Positions 1 through 9,869 of a stretch of DNA of 12,636 bases are shown one piece after another. Under the pieces are notes generated by a model. It saw only the letters and a list, made by a program, of their open reading frames with translations. It searched no databases and was not told where the DNA came from. Origin of the DNA: Isotricha intestinalis (Eukaryota; Ciliophora; Litostomatea; Vestibuliferida; Isotrichidae); NCBI GenBank assembly GCA_023807065.1, contig JAJJLU010004481.1:1-12636 (forward strand). Direction: 5' to 3'. A program made the translations under genes and the position numbers. The first letter of the stretch is position 1, and each line of letters begins with the position of its first letter.

Positions 1-960
1 TTTATTGACTTTATTTGTTTTTAATTTTATATTTTGCAAAATTCTACAAAAAAAGTCATTTTATTTAACTCAATTAAAGAATCTAAAAATCATTTTTAAA
101 TGATAAAAAAGATAATGACATTTTAATAATAATTGTATATAATATTTAAGACAAAGAATTTATTTCATTTTAATCAAATCTATTAATTCATATAATTGTA
201 TTTTCTAAAAATAATTCCCTATTAACAAACTCTAATACCTCATTTTCATTTTTCAAATCATCATAGCACTATAGTTTTTATGCATTTTTAATAAAGTAAA
301 TTATATATTTCAAATCTCTGAGTATTAATAACTACCTGAATTTGGTCACAAATTATTCTTTTTAATAAGTATACTTTAAACCTTAAACTCTCATAATTTT
401 TACTAATTTTTTTTCAACTTTTTTCATTGTATGGAAAACAATCAATTCTTTATTAATCATTTTTAATACAAATAGTATATATTTAATAATATCACGAATA
501 GGTTTTTTAAATTATAACAAACTCTTGTATAGAATAATGCTATTAATATACTCTAATGTATTTAAAGTCTGACAGTTGGAATCTAAAAGAAAAATTATTT
601 ACTTTAGTTTCAGTTTTATAATCTTATCATAAAATAAAATATAAAGAAGATATTTAATACTTATTTTTTTTTCCTCTATAAATTACTTAGAAATTTAATC
701 TTAATTCTTCAAAAATATTCAATATTATTATTACTCTAATTTAGGTATTTACATTGAGATAATAATAGTTAATGGGTGTTATGATGATTTATTTTCTAAA
801 TTTATTTAAATCAAAAAACCTATATATTTAAATAATTTTTTTCTATTTAAAATATATATTAAAATAATGTTTTTTTTAAATTTGAATATCAAGAAATATA
901 TATTTTAAAAAATTTTTTTTTAAATTACTTAATTTAATAAATGGAAAAATAATTTAAAGA
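1..960. other. A+T-rich spacer upstream of the membrane-protein gene
   Basis: No intact gene is visible. Part of it (85-583, minus strand) reads like a decayed protein-coding frame and is listed separately. From about 590 to 960 I see only A+T-rich sequence with T and A runs. This part must hold the promoter and 5' leader of the gene starting at 961, but no recognisable promoter element can be pointed to. An ATG at 942 is followed two codons later by TAA, so it cannot start the downstream gene. Confidence 0.6.
85..583 (-). pseudogene. Possible decayed coding remnant, unidentified
   Basis: On the minus strand one frame starting at 583 reads 23 codons without a stop, then one TAA (512-514), then 42 further open codons (386-511). 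After that it becomes progressively riddled with TAA, TAG and TGA down to about 85. The residues look protein-like (for example FKKPIRDIIKYILFVLKM and NENEVLEFVNRELFLENT), and many of the stops fall where Gln or Trp would read naturally. Random DNA of this composition has a stop about every ten codons, so these open runs are suggestive rather than decisive. I recognise no family. It could be an old pseudogene or chance. Confidence 0.35.
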
Positions 961-2949
961 ATGGGAAAATGTTGTGAACAATTAAAAAAAATTATAAGAA
1001 AAGTGGACTTCTTTGGAACTTTTATTACATTCAGAGTGAATGAAGAAATAGAATACAAATCAATAATAGGGGGAATATTTACATTAATATATGGAATAAT
1101 ATCATTATCATATGTTTCAATAATGGCAATAAATTTCATAGGAAGAAAAAACATAGATTTCATTTATTCAAAAACAATTCATCAACATCCTGTTTTAAAT
1201 TTATCAAAAGTTGGATTTAATTTTGCTTTTGGGGCACAATATTCAAAAACTGCTGTTCCAGCAATAAAAAATTCAAAAATATATTTTGATTATAATGTTA
1301 ATTTAATTGAAAGTTTATCAAATAATAATATTAGTGGAAAATCTCAAATTATAAACACTCCTATTGGAATTAGAAGATGTGAAGAAGATGATTTTCCAGA
1401 ATTAAAAGAACATTATTTTTTAAATGATTTACATTTTATGTATTGTCCTATTCTAAATTCTTCTGCTAATTTTTCTATTGAGGGTTTATATACTGGAAGT
1501 TATTATAAATATCTTTCAATTAAAATTTCTTTGACTCAATATGCATTAGATAATTTTCAAGAAATTAAAGATTTTTTAGAAAAAACACCAATTGATATTG
1601 CTATATTTTATAAAGATACTGCTTTAAATTATTTAAATAGATATAATCCTTTGCCAAGTTATTTAAATTATTATTATAAAGGAATTGACCCTGAATATTA
1701 TAAAACTTCTGAAATTTCTTTTTCAAGATTAGAATTTAGTAGTGATGAAAATATATTGTTTGAAAGACCTAAAAAAATAGCACGTCCTATTCATTCTACT
1801 ATTCATGATAATTTTCAATCAATAAATGAGAGAAGAAAAGAAAATGAAAATGGAGTTTGTGAATTTATTTTACATGCAAGTTCTGAAGTATTAGATTTAA
1901 AAAGAACTTATGAAAAAATTACAAGATTTGCTGCTAATATTTCTGGAATACTTGGTTTTATTTTTTTTGTTCTTATTACTCTTGCTAATTATATTGAAAG
2001 AAAAGCTGTTGATAATAAATTAATTAGGAAAATGTTAAAGTTTAAAGGGAATAAAAATATTAATGTTGATTATTTTGTCCAAAAATTTAGTCAAAATTTA
2101 CAATTTGATTTGGTTTTAAATAAAAAAAGTAAATGTAATTCTCAACAAATAAAAACATATGATAATTTGTTAAATCAAAATACTGAAAATAATGATTCTA
2201 ATGATGAAATTTATAATAAAACAAAGAAAAAAATATGGAAAAGAAATTCATTTTTTGATGGAATTAATAAAATTAATACTGAAAGTATTCCTTATCAAAA
2301 TTCAGATGAGAAAGAAAAAAAAAAAATAGAAAAAATAATTCAAAAATCAAATAAAAAACAATATGAAATTGAATTCGATAAATTAAATTCAAATAATTCA
2401 CAAAGAAAAATTTTAAATAAAAATACGTTAGATTTAGATATTCAATTTTTTAGTACAGAAGAGTTAAGAAAAATAAAAAATCCAAATACTTGTCCTCAAA
2501 ATCAAAAATCTAAAAAACAACAAAATTCTGTAGTTAAATCAAATTTATGTGAAATTATAATTAATTTTTTATGTTTTTGGTGCAATCCTAAATCATATAG
2601 AAAACGAAAATTAATGCAAAGTGCTGAAAGAAAAATTTATTATTATATGGATATTATAACTTATGTAAAAACTATTCAAGAATTTGAATTATTAAAAGAA
2701 ATTATTTTTGATGATTATAATCTTAAATTATTTCAATTTGCTGCAAAACCTACAATGAAAAATTTGAATGGTGATTTTATATTTTATCATTTTTTTGAAA
2801 AAGAATTAAATACTTTTCAAAATATTGGAATTAAGGAAATTGATGATTTATATTATAATTATAAAGAAATTTTAAAACAAGAAAGAACTTTTCAAAATTT
2901 AAAATTGTTAAATGTTATTAAAGGAGATGTTAAATTTTTACAAAATTAA
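961..2949 (+). CDS. Two-transmembrane protein of a ciliate-expanded family
   Basis: This 662-residue protein has a short cytosolic N-terminus containing KVDFFGTFITF, followed by a first membrane segment (about residues 35-60). A large loop (about 61-325) follows, with three cysteines (C140, C162, C300) and N-glycosylation-type sites (NIS, NSS, NFS) that suggest a lumenal or extracellular face. A second membrane segment (about 327-345) ends the loop. The 310-residue tail is Lys/Asn-rich and low-complexity in the middle. It has a hydrophobic Cys-rich patch near 530-543 (CFWC) and ends with a conserved-looking helical block containing YMDIITYVKTIQEFELLKEI. This N- and C-terminal pattern matches the many 'putative transmembrane proteins' of Paramecium, Tetrahymena and Stentor, whose function is unknown. 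The topology resembles ERGIC/Erv cargo receptors, but I see no firm homology to them. The ATG at 961 is the first usable start. The stop is TAA, and the gene appears intact and intronless. Confidence 0.85.
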   Translation: MGKCCEQLKKIIRKVDFFGTFITFRVNEEIEYKSIIGGIFTLIYGIISLSYVSIMAINFIGRKNIDFIYSKTIHQHPVLNLSKVGFNFAFGAQYSKTAVPAIKNSKIYFDYNVNLIESLSNNNISGKSQIINTPIGIRRCEEDDFPELKEHYFLNDLHFMYCPILNSSANFSIEGLYTGSYYKYLSIKISLTQYALDNFQEIKDFLEKTPIDIAIFYKDTALNYLNRYNPLPSYLNYYYKGIDPEYYKTSEISFSRLEFSSDENILFERPKKIARPIHSTIHDNFQSINERRKENENGVCEFILHASSEVLDLKRTYEKITRFAANISGILGFIFFVLITLANYIERKAVDNKLIRKMLKFKGNKNINVDYFVQKFSQNLQFDLVLNKKSKCNSQQIKTYDNLLNQNTENNDSNDEIYNKTKKKIWKRNSFFDGINKINTESIPYQNSDEKEKKKIEKIIQKSNKKQYEIEFDKLNSNNSQRKILNKNTLDLDIQFFSTEELRKIKNPNTCPQNQKSKKQQNSVVKSNLCEIIINFLCFWCNPKSYRKRKLMQSAERKIYYYMDIITYVKTIQEFELLKEIIFDDYNLKLFQFAAKPTMKNLNGDFIFYHFFEKELNTFQNIGIKEIDDLYYNYKEILKQERTFQNLKLLNVIKGDVKFLQN

Positions 2950-4607
2950 ATTTATAATTTTCTTTAAAATAATTAAAAAAACAAAATAATTATTGGCTAA
3001 AAATATAATGATAATTTTTTTATTTAAACTTCATACAAGGAGTTTATAAAATGATTTTAAATAAATTGTTAAATATTTTTAAATAATAAATATCGAAAGA
3101 ATTATTAAATAATCATTTGTAAAAAATTAAAAATAAATATTTGATAAAAATAATTGTTTGTATATTTACAATTTTTTTGGGATTTATATTCTTAAGAATA
3201 AAATTTAAAATTGTATTAGAGTTCATTTCCGTTTATTACATTGTGAAATCAATGAATATTAGCAATATGCTATATCATTTAGAAATATTGAATGAAAAAA
3301 TAAAAATTTGAATTAAAAAATTAATAAATATTAAATACCATTATTTTATTTTAATATTGGGAAAAATTTTTTTAGTTTGAATAATATTTCTGTTTCTTTA
3401 AATGATGAATTAAATGATATTGATATTTTTTTAAAAAGTGAAAGTGACATTAATTCCAGGAAATTCGCTTTATTTTATTAAATGAAGTTTTACAAAATAA
3501 GATTACTGAAAATATACTAATTATTGTTGGAGTAAAAAATTAATTTGAAAAAAGAAAGAAATTTAAAATAATTAATAGATCAATGTTGGCTTAAAAAAAA
3601 TCTAATATATTTGATGTAGACTATATTTCAAGATAAATGAACATTATACATGGTAATAATTAAACTTTAGATTTACCCAATAAATAAAATGTACATTATT
3701 TAAAAAAGAAATTAATATATAGAAATCAAAAATATTTAAAGGTTAGATTTAAAATAAAAATTAATTTAATATATTTAAAATTAATATTTGATTATTATAT
3801 TCAATTCTTTTTATAATAATGATATAATATCAATGTTATAATCTGAATTTTTCATCTTTTTGTCTTCAATAATTCATCCTTTTACTTCAATTAATTTAAT
3901 AATGTTTCCAGATAAAGTTAAAAAAAGATTTTAATAAAAATATAAATAATGATAAATAAGATAAATTATTTATGATTAGGATGAAAATATTATTGAGAAA
4001 ATAATTATTCTGAAATAAAAAGAAAACAGAATTATAAATTTTGAAAAATATAATGGATGAAATAAATTTTTTAGAAATAAAACATAATATAAAAGTTTTC
4101 TTTTAATTTAAGAAACATTAAATTATCAATTAAAATTTTATCTTTTAATTCCCAATAAACAAATTTAAAATAAATATTTTTGTAATTCCTTCTGAATTGA
4201 ATATAATCAAAATTTTCTGTCAAAAAAAAAAAATTAATTTTTTAATTGAATTAGAATAATATAATGAATTTTTCCTTTATTCCTTTATTTTAAACATCAT
4301 TTTTCTATTTCAAGTTAACATTATAAAATTAAAAATATAAATGAATAATAAAATTTTTAGGAATATTTAATAAGATTTTATTACTTATTATAAGAATATT
4401 TTTTTGGAAAAATAAATTTTTCAGATTTTTTAATTTTCATAAATTAAAATTAAATTGAAAATTATTTATTTATTTATATTATATAAACATTTCAATTTTT
4501 CAAGGAATTGAATTTTCATGAGTCATTTTTTATAGAATAATTATAATTTATCAGATAATTTTTAAATTTTTATTTTTTATCAAATTAAATATATAAATAT
4601 TTGAAAT
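2950..4607. other. Long spacer without an intact gene
   Basis: These 1.66 kb separate the membrane-protein gene from the FG-repeat gene. No intact coding region, RNA gene or repeat is visible. Much of it (about 3050-4450) reads like decayed coding sequence on the plus strand and is described as its own entry. The last 150 bases before 4608 are A+T-rich and presumably contain the promoter and leader of the next gene. Confidence 0.6.
3051..4450 (+). pseudogene. Possible decayed membrane-protein gene(s), unidentified
   Basis: From an ATG at 3051 the frame meets TAA codons quickly. It then runs 62 codons without a stop (3123-3308), including a membrane-like segment YLIKIIVCIFTIFLGFIFL. A shift of frame near 3360 gives NNISVSLNDELNDIDIF. 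Another shift near 3480 gives a frame with six TAA codons before about 3700, all at places where Gln would fit, flanked by protein-like text such as KSNIFDVDYISR and TLDLPNK. After about 3930 the reading is weaker. Hydrophobic runs suggest a former membrane protein. No homolog is recognised. Any frame is 'open' if stops are ignored, so confidence is limited. Confidence 0.4.
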
Positions 4608-6647
4608 ATGAAAGAATATTATTATGATATTACTAATTCAAATAATATAACAAAAGAAAAACATAAAAATGAAAGTCTAATATCAAAATTTTATAATTCA
4701 GTTAAAAAAATAGGTCAAAAAATACAAAATTTAATTGAACTAAAAGTAGAATCAAATGATGAAAATAAAAATTTAAATGAATCAAACATAAATCAAATAA
4801 ATTTCAATGAATTTCCTATTTCTTTAAATGAAAGTTTTACAGAACATAATTATTCATTAAACAAAGAAATAGAATCTTTTCCAAAAAAAATGACCAGAGA
4901 AGAATTTAAAAAAAATTCATTCATCGAAAAAAATTATTCAAGAATAAATGAAGATGAAAATAATTTTAAAGAAGAAGAAACAAACAAAAATTTATATCTT
5001 AATTCTAATTTTTTTCCCTATTCAAACAATTTAAATAAAGAAATGATGAATTTTCAAACAGAAAAAAAAAATAATGTTCATAATAGTTTTGAACTAAACA
5101 AAAAAAGACAAAGAGAAAATATAATAGATAATAACAACAATGATTTAATAGAAGAAAATAATTCACCTTTAAAAAGTGAAAATAGAATAATTTCAAATAT
5201 AAATACTTTTCAAATTGAAGGGAATAATTTAAATAATATTAATGAAAGTAATATAAGTATATCTTCAATAAAAAATAATAATAATAATAATTCTTTAATG
5301 AGCATTACCTTAAGGTCATTAGATGATATAAAAAATGATATAGATAAAAAAAGATTAGAAAGTATAAAAGAAATAGAAAAGTTTAGAGGAAAATATTATG
5401 TTTCATATGATATTCAAAAAGATTATCAAACTCGAAAAGAAATCATTGAAAATTATTATAAAAAGAAATTGGATAAATTTGAAGAAATTACTCATAAAAG
5501 TGAAAAAGAAAAAAAAAAAAGATTAGATTCTTTTAAATTACTAAAAGAATTAAAAGAAGGAAGTTTTAATATTAAAGCTGAAAAAAAACCAAAAAATACT
5601 TTATCTACTATTAAAAGTGGGGAAATTTCTTTTGTTAGAATAAATAAAAATAATAATAAAAATACAAATAATAATGACAATAACAATAATAAAGATACTA
5701 ATATTTCTCTATTTAATTCTTTTGGAATAAATAATTCATTTAATGATGGGAAAAAAGAAGATTATCAATCAACAATTTCAAAAAATAATGAAAAAGAAGA
5801 AAATAAATTAAATTTATTTTCTAACAAAAAATCTTCTTTATTGTTTAATGATAAAAAAGAAGAAAATTCTCTTTTTGAAAATAAAAAAAATGAAAATTTG
5901 AACATACAATCAAATTTAAATGAAAAAGAAATCAATTTTTCAAATAAAGAAAAATCAATTTTTTCGTCAAATAAAGAAAATAATAAACAAACTGGAAGTT
6001 TATTTTCAAATCATATGAATGGAAATTTTTTTTCAGGAAATATAAATAATAATAATGAACAAAAAGAAAATAATTCAAATCAAGGTTCTAATTCTCAAAA
6101 TTTGAAATTTGGCTTACTTCAATCACCAACCAATTTAAATAACCAACCAAATAATTCATTTAATAATAATTCAGAAAAATCACTTTTAAAAGAGAATCAA
6201 AAAAACAATTCAATCTTTTCAACCAATCAAACCTCCATTTTTAATAACAACAACAATTTTAATATTAATAATAAAAATGATAATGAAAATAAACAAATTC
6301 CTTTATTTGGGAATCAAACTATTTCATCTCAAACAACAAATAAAGATTCAAATAGTTTATTTGGTGCTAAAACTGTAACATTAAAAGATACAAATCCAAT
6401 AAGCAATGTAAGTGAAAATATAGAACATAAAACAAGTATATTTAAAAGTAATATTTCTTCACAAAATTATAATAATTTACCTTCTCCAAATCCAAATAAT
6501 TCTGGTTCTTTGGTTAATAAAAATAATCCTTTTTTAAATACTCCAACAGTTCCAATTGCAAATGTTTTTACTTCTCCAGAAAAAAATAATAAAAATGATT
6601 TTCCAAATCAAAATAATATAAATTTATTTGGTTATTCTAATCATTGA
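4608..6647 (+). CDS. Asn-rich FG-repeat protein, probable nuclear pore (nucleoporin) component
   Basis: This 679-residue protein is dominated by Asn, Lys, Glu and Ser. Residues about 23-45 (around SKFYNSVKKIGQKIQNLI) could form an amphipathic helix. Residues about 234-315 are strongly charged and helical, a likely coiled coil. From about residue 400 to the end, short F-containing repeats (SLF, SIF, PLFG, SLFG, NLFG) are spaced by Asn/Ser/Gln/Thr-rich linkers, the style of FG-repeat nucleoporins that bind nuclear transport receptors. An N-terminal membrane-binding helix plus coiled coil plus FG tail recalls nuclear-basket nucleoporins (yeast Nup1/Nup60, animal Nup153), but this rests on architecture, not sequence identity. 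The frame ends at TGA (6645-6647) and remains FG-like for 16 more codons to TAA at 6696-6698. This gene converges with RPA1. It could instead be another low-complexity nuclear protein. Confidence 0.7.
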   Translation: MKEYYYDITNSNNITKEKHKNESLISKFYNSVKKIGQKIQNLIELKVESNDENKNLNESNINQINFNEFPISLNESFTEHNYSLNKEIESFPKKMTREEFKKNSFIEKNYSRINEDENNFKEEETNKNLYLNSNFFPYSNNLNKEMMNFQTEKKNNVHNSFELNKKRQRENIIDNNNNDLIEENNSPLKSENRIISNINTFQIEGNNLNNINESNISISSIKNNNNNNSLMSITLRSLDDIKNDIDKKRLESIKEIEKFRGKYYVSYDIQKDYQTRKEIIENYYKKKLDKFEEITHKSEKEKKKRLDSFKLLKELKEGSFNIKAEKKPKNTLSTIKSGEISFVRINKNNNKNTNNNDNNNNKDTNISLFNSFGINNSFNDGKKEDYQSTISKNNEKEENKLNLFSNKKSSLLFNDKKEENSLFENKKNENLNIQSNLNEKEINFSNKEKSIFSSNKENNKQTGSLFSNHMNGNFFSGNINNNNEQKENNSNQGSNSQNLKFGLLQSPTNLNNQPNNSFNNNSEKSLLKENQKNNSIFSTNQTSIFNNNNNFNINNKNDNENKQIPLFGNQTISSQTTNKDSNSLFGAKTVTLKDTNPISNVSENIEHKTSIFKSNISSQNYNNLPSPNPNNSGSLVNKNNPFLNTPTVPIANVFTSPEKNNKNDFPNQNNINLFGYSNH

Positions 6648-6698
6648 GGTAATAATTCTTTTTTTGGAAGTAATTTTTCAATTTTAAGAAGTAATTAA
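6648..6698 (+). other. FG-like in-frame extension after the TGA stop
   Basis: In frame with the preceding gene, 16 codons follow the TGA at 6645-6647 before a TAA at 6696-6698. They read GNNSFFGSNFSILRSN, which has the same composition and an FFG motif like the protein upstream. This suggests that the TGA is a recent nonsense change (for instance from CGA or TGG) or is read through. Alternatively it is a chance resemblance in the 3' untranslated region. Confidence 0.5.
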
Positions 6699-6908
6699 AT
6701 TATAAAAATAAATATTTAATAATATATAGATGACTTTCTAATTAATTTTTTTAAATTATTTATTTTTGGATTTTTAAAAAAAATTTTCGATTTGAAATTT
6801 TAATTGGTTGATTAATTTAATAAAAACAATTATCAAAAATTTTTAAAAAAATATTTTAAAAGAATAATCAGATTTCCTTAATTTTAAAACATAAAAAATA
6901 AAAAGAAC

Positions 6909-8765
6909 CTATTCAATTTTCAACAACTTTTTAATGCCTTTGATAATTTTTTTACTTTCAGCATTAATATCAAACATTTCTATTTTAGAAGCATACAATT
7001 TTTTTTTAGAAATAGTGTTATACATTTGTAATTTAGGTTTAACCCAAAAATAATATGTTTTAAATTCAATTAATTTACTTAGTTCTTTTAATTTTCTTTC
7101 ATTTTTTTCAATAATTAATTTCCTATAATCTTCAGCTGAAATTTTTAAAATATTTTCTGCAGTCTTACCAAAAATATCAATCCAATGTTCACAAGAAGCA
7201 TCTTTGATTCTTAAACTTAAAGTAAAATAATATGTAGGATTAATATAATATTTTTTACAACTTGGACACATATAATTATTGTTTTCTTCATTATAAATTA
7301 ATTTTCTTTTACAATTTTTATCAGCACATCCCATATAATAATTCTTTTCATTATGTATTATTTGAGTAATTGTTGCCGAAATTTTAGTAAATGAATTTAT
7401 TTCTTCTATTTCATTAACAGAATCTAAAGTATCCTTTATATAAACTATATTATATCTTTCATTGTCTTTATATTTCTTATATTCATTTAAATCTTCCAAT
7501 TCAAAAAAGTCTCCTTTATAATGTTTCATAAAATCATTGATTTCATAAACTTCTTTAATTGAATTTGAAGGATTAATTTCAATGATAGTTTCATCAAAAG
7601 TAGATAAGTTTTTTCCATTGAATTCACCGACTTTTACATTTTTAATAAGTAAAACATCAAATAATTTAACATCAATAGATGAATGAATTCTCCATAAAGA
7701 TAATTCAATTTTATATTTACTTATATCTCCTATTATTATTTTCTTCATTGGTTGATCTCCATTTTTTGTATGTCTAATTGCTTTTTCTCCAATTTCTAAA
7801 ACATAACCACAAATATCTAAAATTGAGTATAATGCAATGTTTTGAATTTCACTTATTTTTGTTATTTTCAAATTATTCTTTTCTTTTATTTTACCTTCAT
7901 CTTTCTTTTCTATTATTGTTGAATTTTCATCTAATACTATTTTGTAATCTGATTTTATTGTTGTAAATTTTTTTTCATTTAATTTTATGTATCCTCCTTT
8001 TATTTCATATATTTTTCCCTCACATATTAAATCATAAAATAAATCAACTGATTTGTTAAAACATATACACTGCATTTCATTACCTTCTATATCTAATACT
8101 ATGAAATAAAAGAATTTCCCATTTTGTTTATTGTTTGTATTGTTTTGATAAAATATTTTTATCTCACTTTTTTTAAGAATTCTAACATATATAATGAAAT
8201 CTCGACTAAAAGTTGTTAATTGATTTAAGGATGTATACATTGGAGTTTCATTTAATTTATTTTTTAATTTATTATCATCATTATCATTATGAATATCTAT
8301 AATAATATTATTATTATTATCATTATTGTTTTTGTTTGTGATAATATTGCTATTATTAATATTATTATTATAATTTAAATATTCATTTAATTCTTTAAAT
8401 GAAGTAGCTTTAGGTAAATTATTAATATCTACAAATTGTTTTATTATTTTATATTGTCTAATAATAAAAACAATATTTTTCGAAATAAATCTAGGTGAAA
8501 CACTCATTACATTAATTAAAGAATTTTCTTTTAATTCTTCATCTGGATTAATGTTAGTGAATAAAAATCCATTATATTTTAAACTTTTATCTCTAAAAGT
8601 TGCAGTAAACATATCTTTATTATTTTTTGTCATTTTTTTTAATTGGATGATAATAAAATTTTTACTTATTGGAAAATCTTGACTATTTTCTTCATTAAAT
8701 TTAATTTGAAAAAGAGATTTAATTGAATCTTCTTCAAGATACGTGATGGCATTTTTAGGATTCAT
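6909..8765 (-). CDS. RPA1: Replication protein A, 70 kDa DNA-binding subunit (RPA1)
   Basis: RPA1 is the large subunit of the eukaryotic single-strand-DNA-binding complex used in nuclear replication, repair and recombination. The 618 residues match the usual length (about 616 in human). An N-terminal OB-fold (about 1-125) is followed by an Asn/Asp-rich linker (about 135-170). OB-fold A starts near 175 (YTSLNQLTTFSRDFIIYVRI, the usual SLN opening) and OB-fold B near 298, with an aromatic DNA-contact Trp at 358 (IELSLWRIHSS). The C-terminal OB-fold carries the zinc site as CX4C and CX2C at C480, C485, C500 and C503, almost the spacing of the human protein. The start ATG is the natural beginning of the N-terminal domain and the stop is TAG. 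It is intronless and intact, convergent with the FG-protein gene across about 260 bases. Confidence 0.96.
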   Translation of the reverse strand: MNPKNAITYLEEDSIKSLFQIKFNEENSQDFPISKNFIIIQLKKMTKNNKDMFTATFRDKSLKYNGFLFTNINPDEELKENSLINVMSVSPRFISKNIVFIIRQYKIIKQFVDINNLPKATSFKELNEYLNYNNNINNSNIITNKNNNDNNNNIIIDIHNDNDDNKLKNKLNETPMYTSLNQLTTFSRDFIIYVRILKKSEIKIFYQNNTNNKQNGKFFYFIVLDIEGNEMQCICFNKSVDLFYDLICEGKIYEIKGGYIKLNEKKFTTIKSDYKIVLDENSTIIEKKDEGKIKEKNNLKITKISEIQNIALYSILDICGYVLEIGEKAIRHTKNGDQPMKKIIIGDISKYKIELSLWRIHSSIDVKLFDVLLIKNVKVGEFNGKNLSTFDETIIEINPSNSIKEVYEINDFMKHYKGDFFELEDLNEYKKYKDNERYNIVYIKDTLDSVNEIEEINSFTKISATITQIIHNEKNYYMGCADKNCKRKLIYNEENNNYMCPSCKKYYINPTYYFTLSLRIKDASCEHWIDIFGKTAENILKISAEDYRKLIIEKNERKLKELSKLIEFKTYYFWVKPKLQMYNTISKKKLYASKIEMFDINAESKKIIKGIKKLLKIE

Positions 8766-9158
8766 TTTTATATGTTATTTATAATGATTAAAAACAAACC
8801 CTTTTTAAAAATATAATAAATATTTGATAATTTTTGTCATTTGATTATAATTCTCATTTATTTTTTAAATTTATTATTCTATATCAATTAATCAAATTTT
8901 AATTTATATTTCAAAACAAATAAAGATTTAATTTGTTCTTATAAAATAAGAAGACATTAAATATAGTATAAAAAGATTTATAAACACGTAAAAAAATTCC
9001 AATTAAAAGAAATAAAAAATATAATAAAGATATTAAATCAAAAAAAATTAATAAAAAAATCCAAAATCAAAAATCATTTAAAAAATAATATTTAAACATA
9101 GTTTTTACTCTTATATCTAAATTATAAATAAATATTAACATGTTATACAAAAGATTAA
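8766..9158. other. Spacer upstream of RPA1
   Basis: This is A+T-rich non-coding sequence that must contain the RPA1 promoter and leader (RPA1 reads leftward from 8765). Short A and T runs are present, but no defined element, RNA gene or convincing reading frame is visible. Confidence 0.5.
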
Positions 9159-9671
9159 TTTGAAAATAAGATTGAAGAATGGAGAAATATTAATAAGAAT
9201 ATTTATATTTATCACTTCATAAAATAAATGATAATATAAATGAAAAAGATTATTCTTTTTGTTTAAAAGCAAGATTTATTTAAAATATGTCTATTCCAGA
9301 TTCAATAAAGGAATTTAATTAATGGAATTAATAATTTTTAATTAATGGATTATGAAAAATTTTATTGTTTTTTGAAAAAAAAATATATTTTTGATAACAG
9401 TATTTCAATCAAAAATTAATTCATTTTATTATTACTTTTTAATTTAATATATGACTTTTCACTTTGTACATATTATGAATATTGTTTAATTAATTCATAT
9501 ATTGAATTTTAATAATCTATAATCTTAATACTTCCTTTATTTAGTCATATATTAAAAAATCTAGATTTATAATCTCACCAATTTTGAACTTTTTCTCCAG
9601 AAGGTAATGTATTTGTTGAATTTCAAATTTTTAATATTAAATTAAAAATTCTTCTTTTAAAAAATTTACTT
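9159..9671 (+). pseudogene. Possible decayed coding remnant, unidentified
   Basis: Several short plus-strand pieces read like protein in changing frames. They are FENKIEEWRNINKNIYIYHF (from 9159, ending at TAA 9225), then DNINEKDYSFCLKARFI and NMSIPDSIKEFN (9230-9319, each followed by TAA), and later a 28-codon open run starting at 9588 with FSPEGNVFVEFQIFN (ending at TAA 9672). The frame change between the first two pieces and the repeated TAA at Gln-like places suggest one disrupted gene, possibly more. I recognise no family. The sequence from about 9675 to 9850 shows nothing further. Confidence 0.35.
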
Positions 9672-9869
9672 TAATGTCCTAATTTATTGCTTTTTATTTT
9701 TTTAAATATTATTTTTTTAATTAAGAATTCCCTATAAAAGAAATACATTTGACTAATATTATTTAAATCACTTATTTTAGAAACAAAAATTTAATCAATA
9801 TCTTTTTATTTTTATTTCAATAAAAAAACAAAATATAAAATTTACTAAATTCTAATCTCTATCAAATAA

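Noticed and set aside
954..1163. Open frame of 69 codons on the minus strand
   Set aside because: It is antisense to the start of the membrane-protein gene, whose frame is far longer and has recognisable family features.
2950..4607. TAA/TAG as Gln and TGA as Trp across the spacers (ambiguous ciliate code)
   Set aside because: If all three stops are sense codons every frame is open, so openness proves nothing. The intact genes contain no internal stops and use CAA for Gln.
5260..5310. AAT/AAC trinucleotide runs as microsatellite or repeat element
   Set aside because: They encode poly-Asn inside a gene. Similar runs occur throughout the Asn-rich proteins of this genome.
5005..5686. Two short minus-strand open frames rich in Phe and Leu
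   Set aside because: They are antisense shadows of the Asn/Lys-rich coding sequence of the FG protein. Poly-Asn and poly-Lys codons read as Leu/Phe on the other strand.
7778..7966. Plus-strand open frame of 62 codons
   Set aside because: It lies inside RPA1 on the opposite strand and is hydrophobic only because it mirrors Lys/Glu-rich codons.
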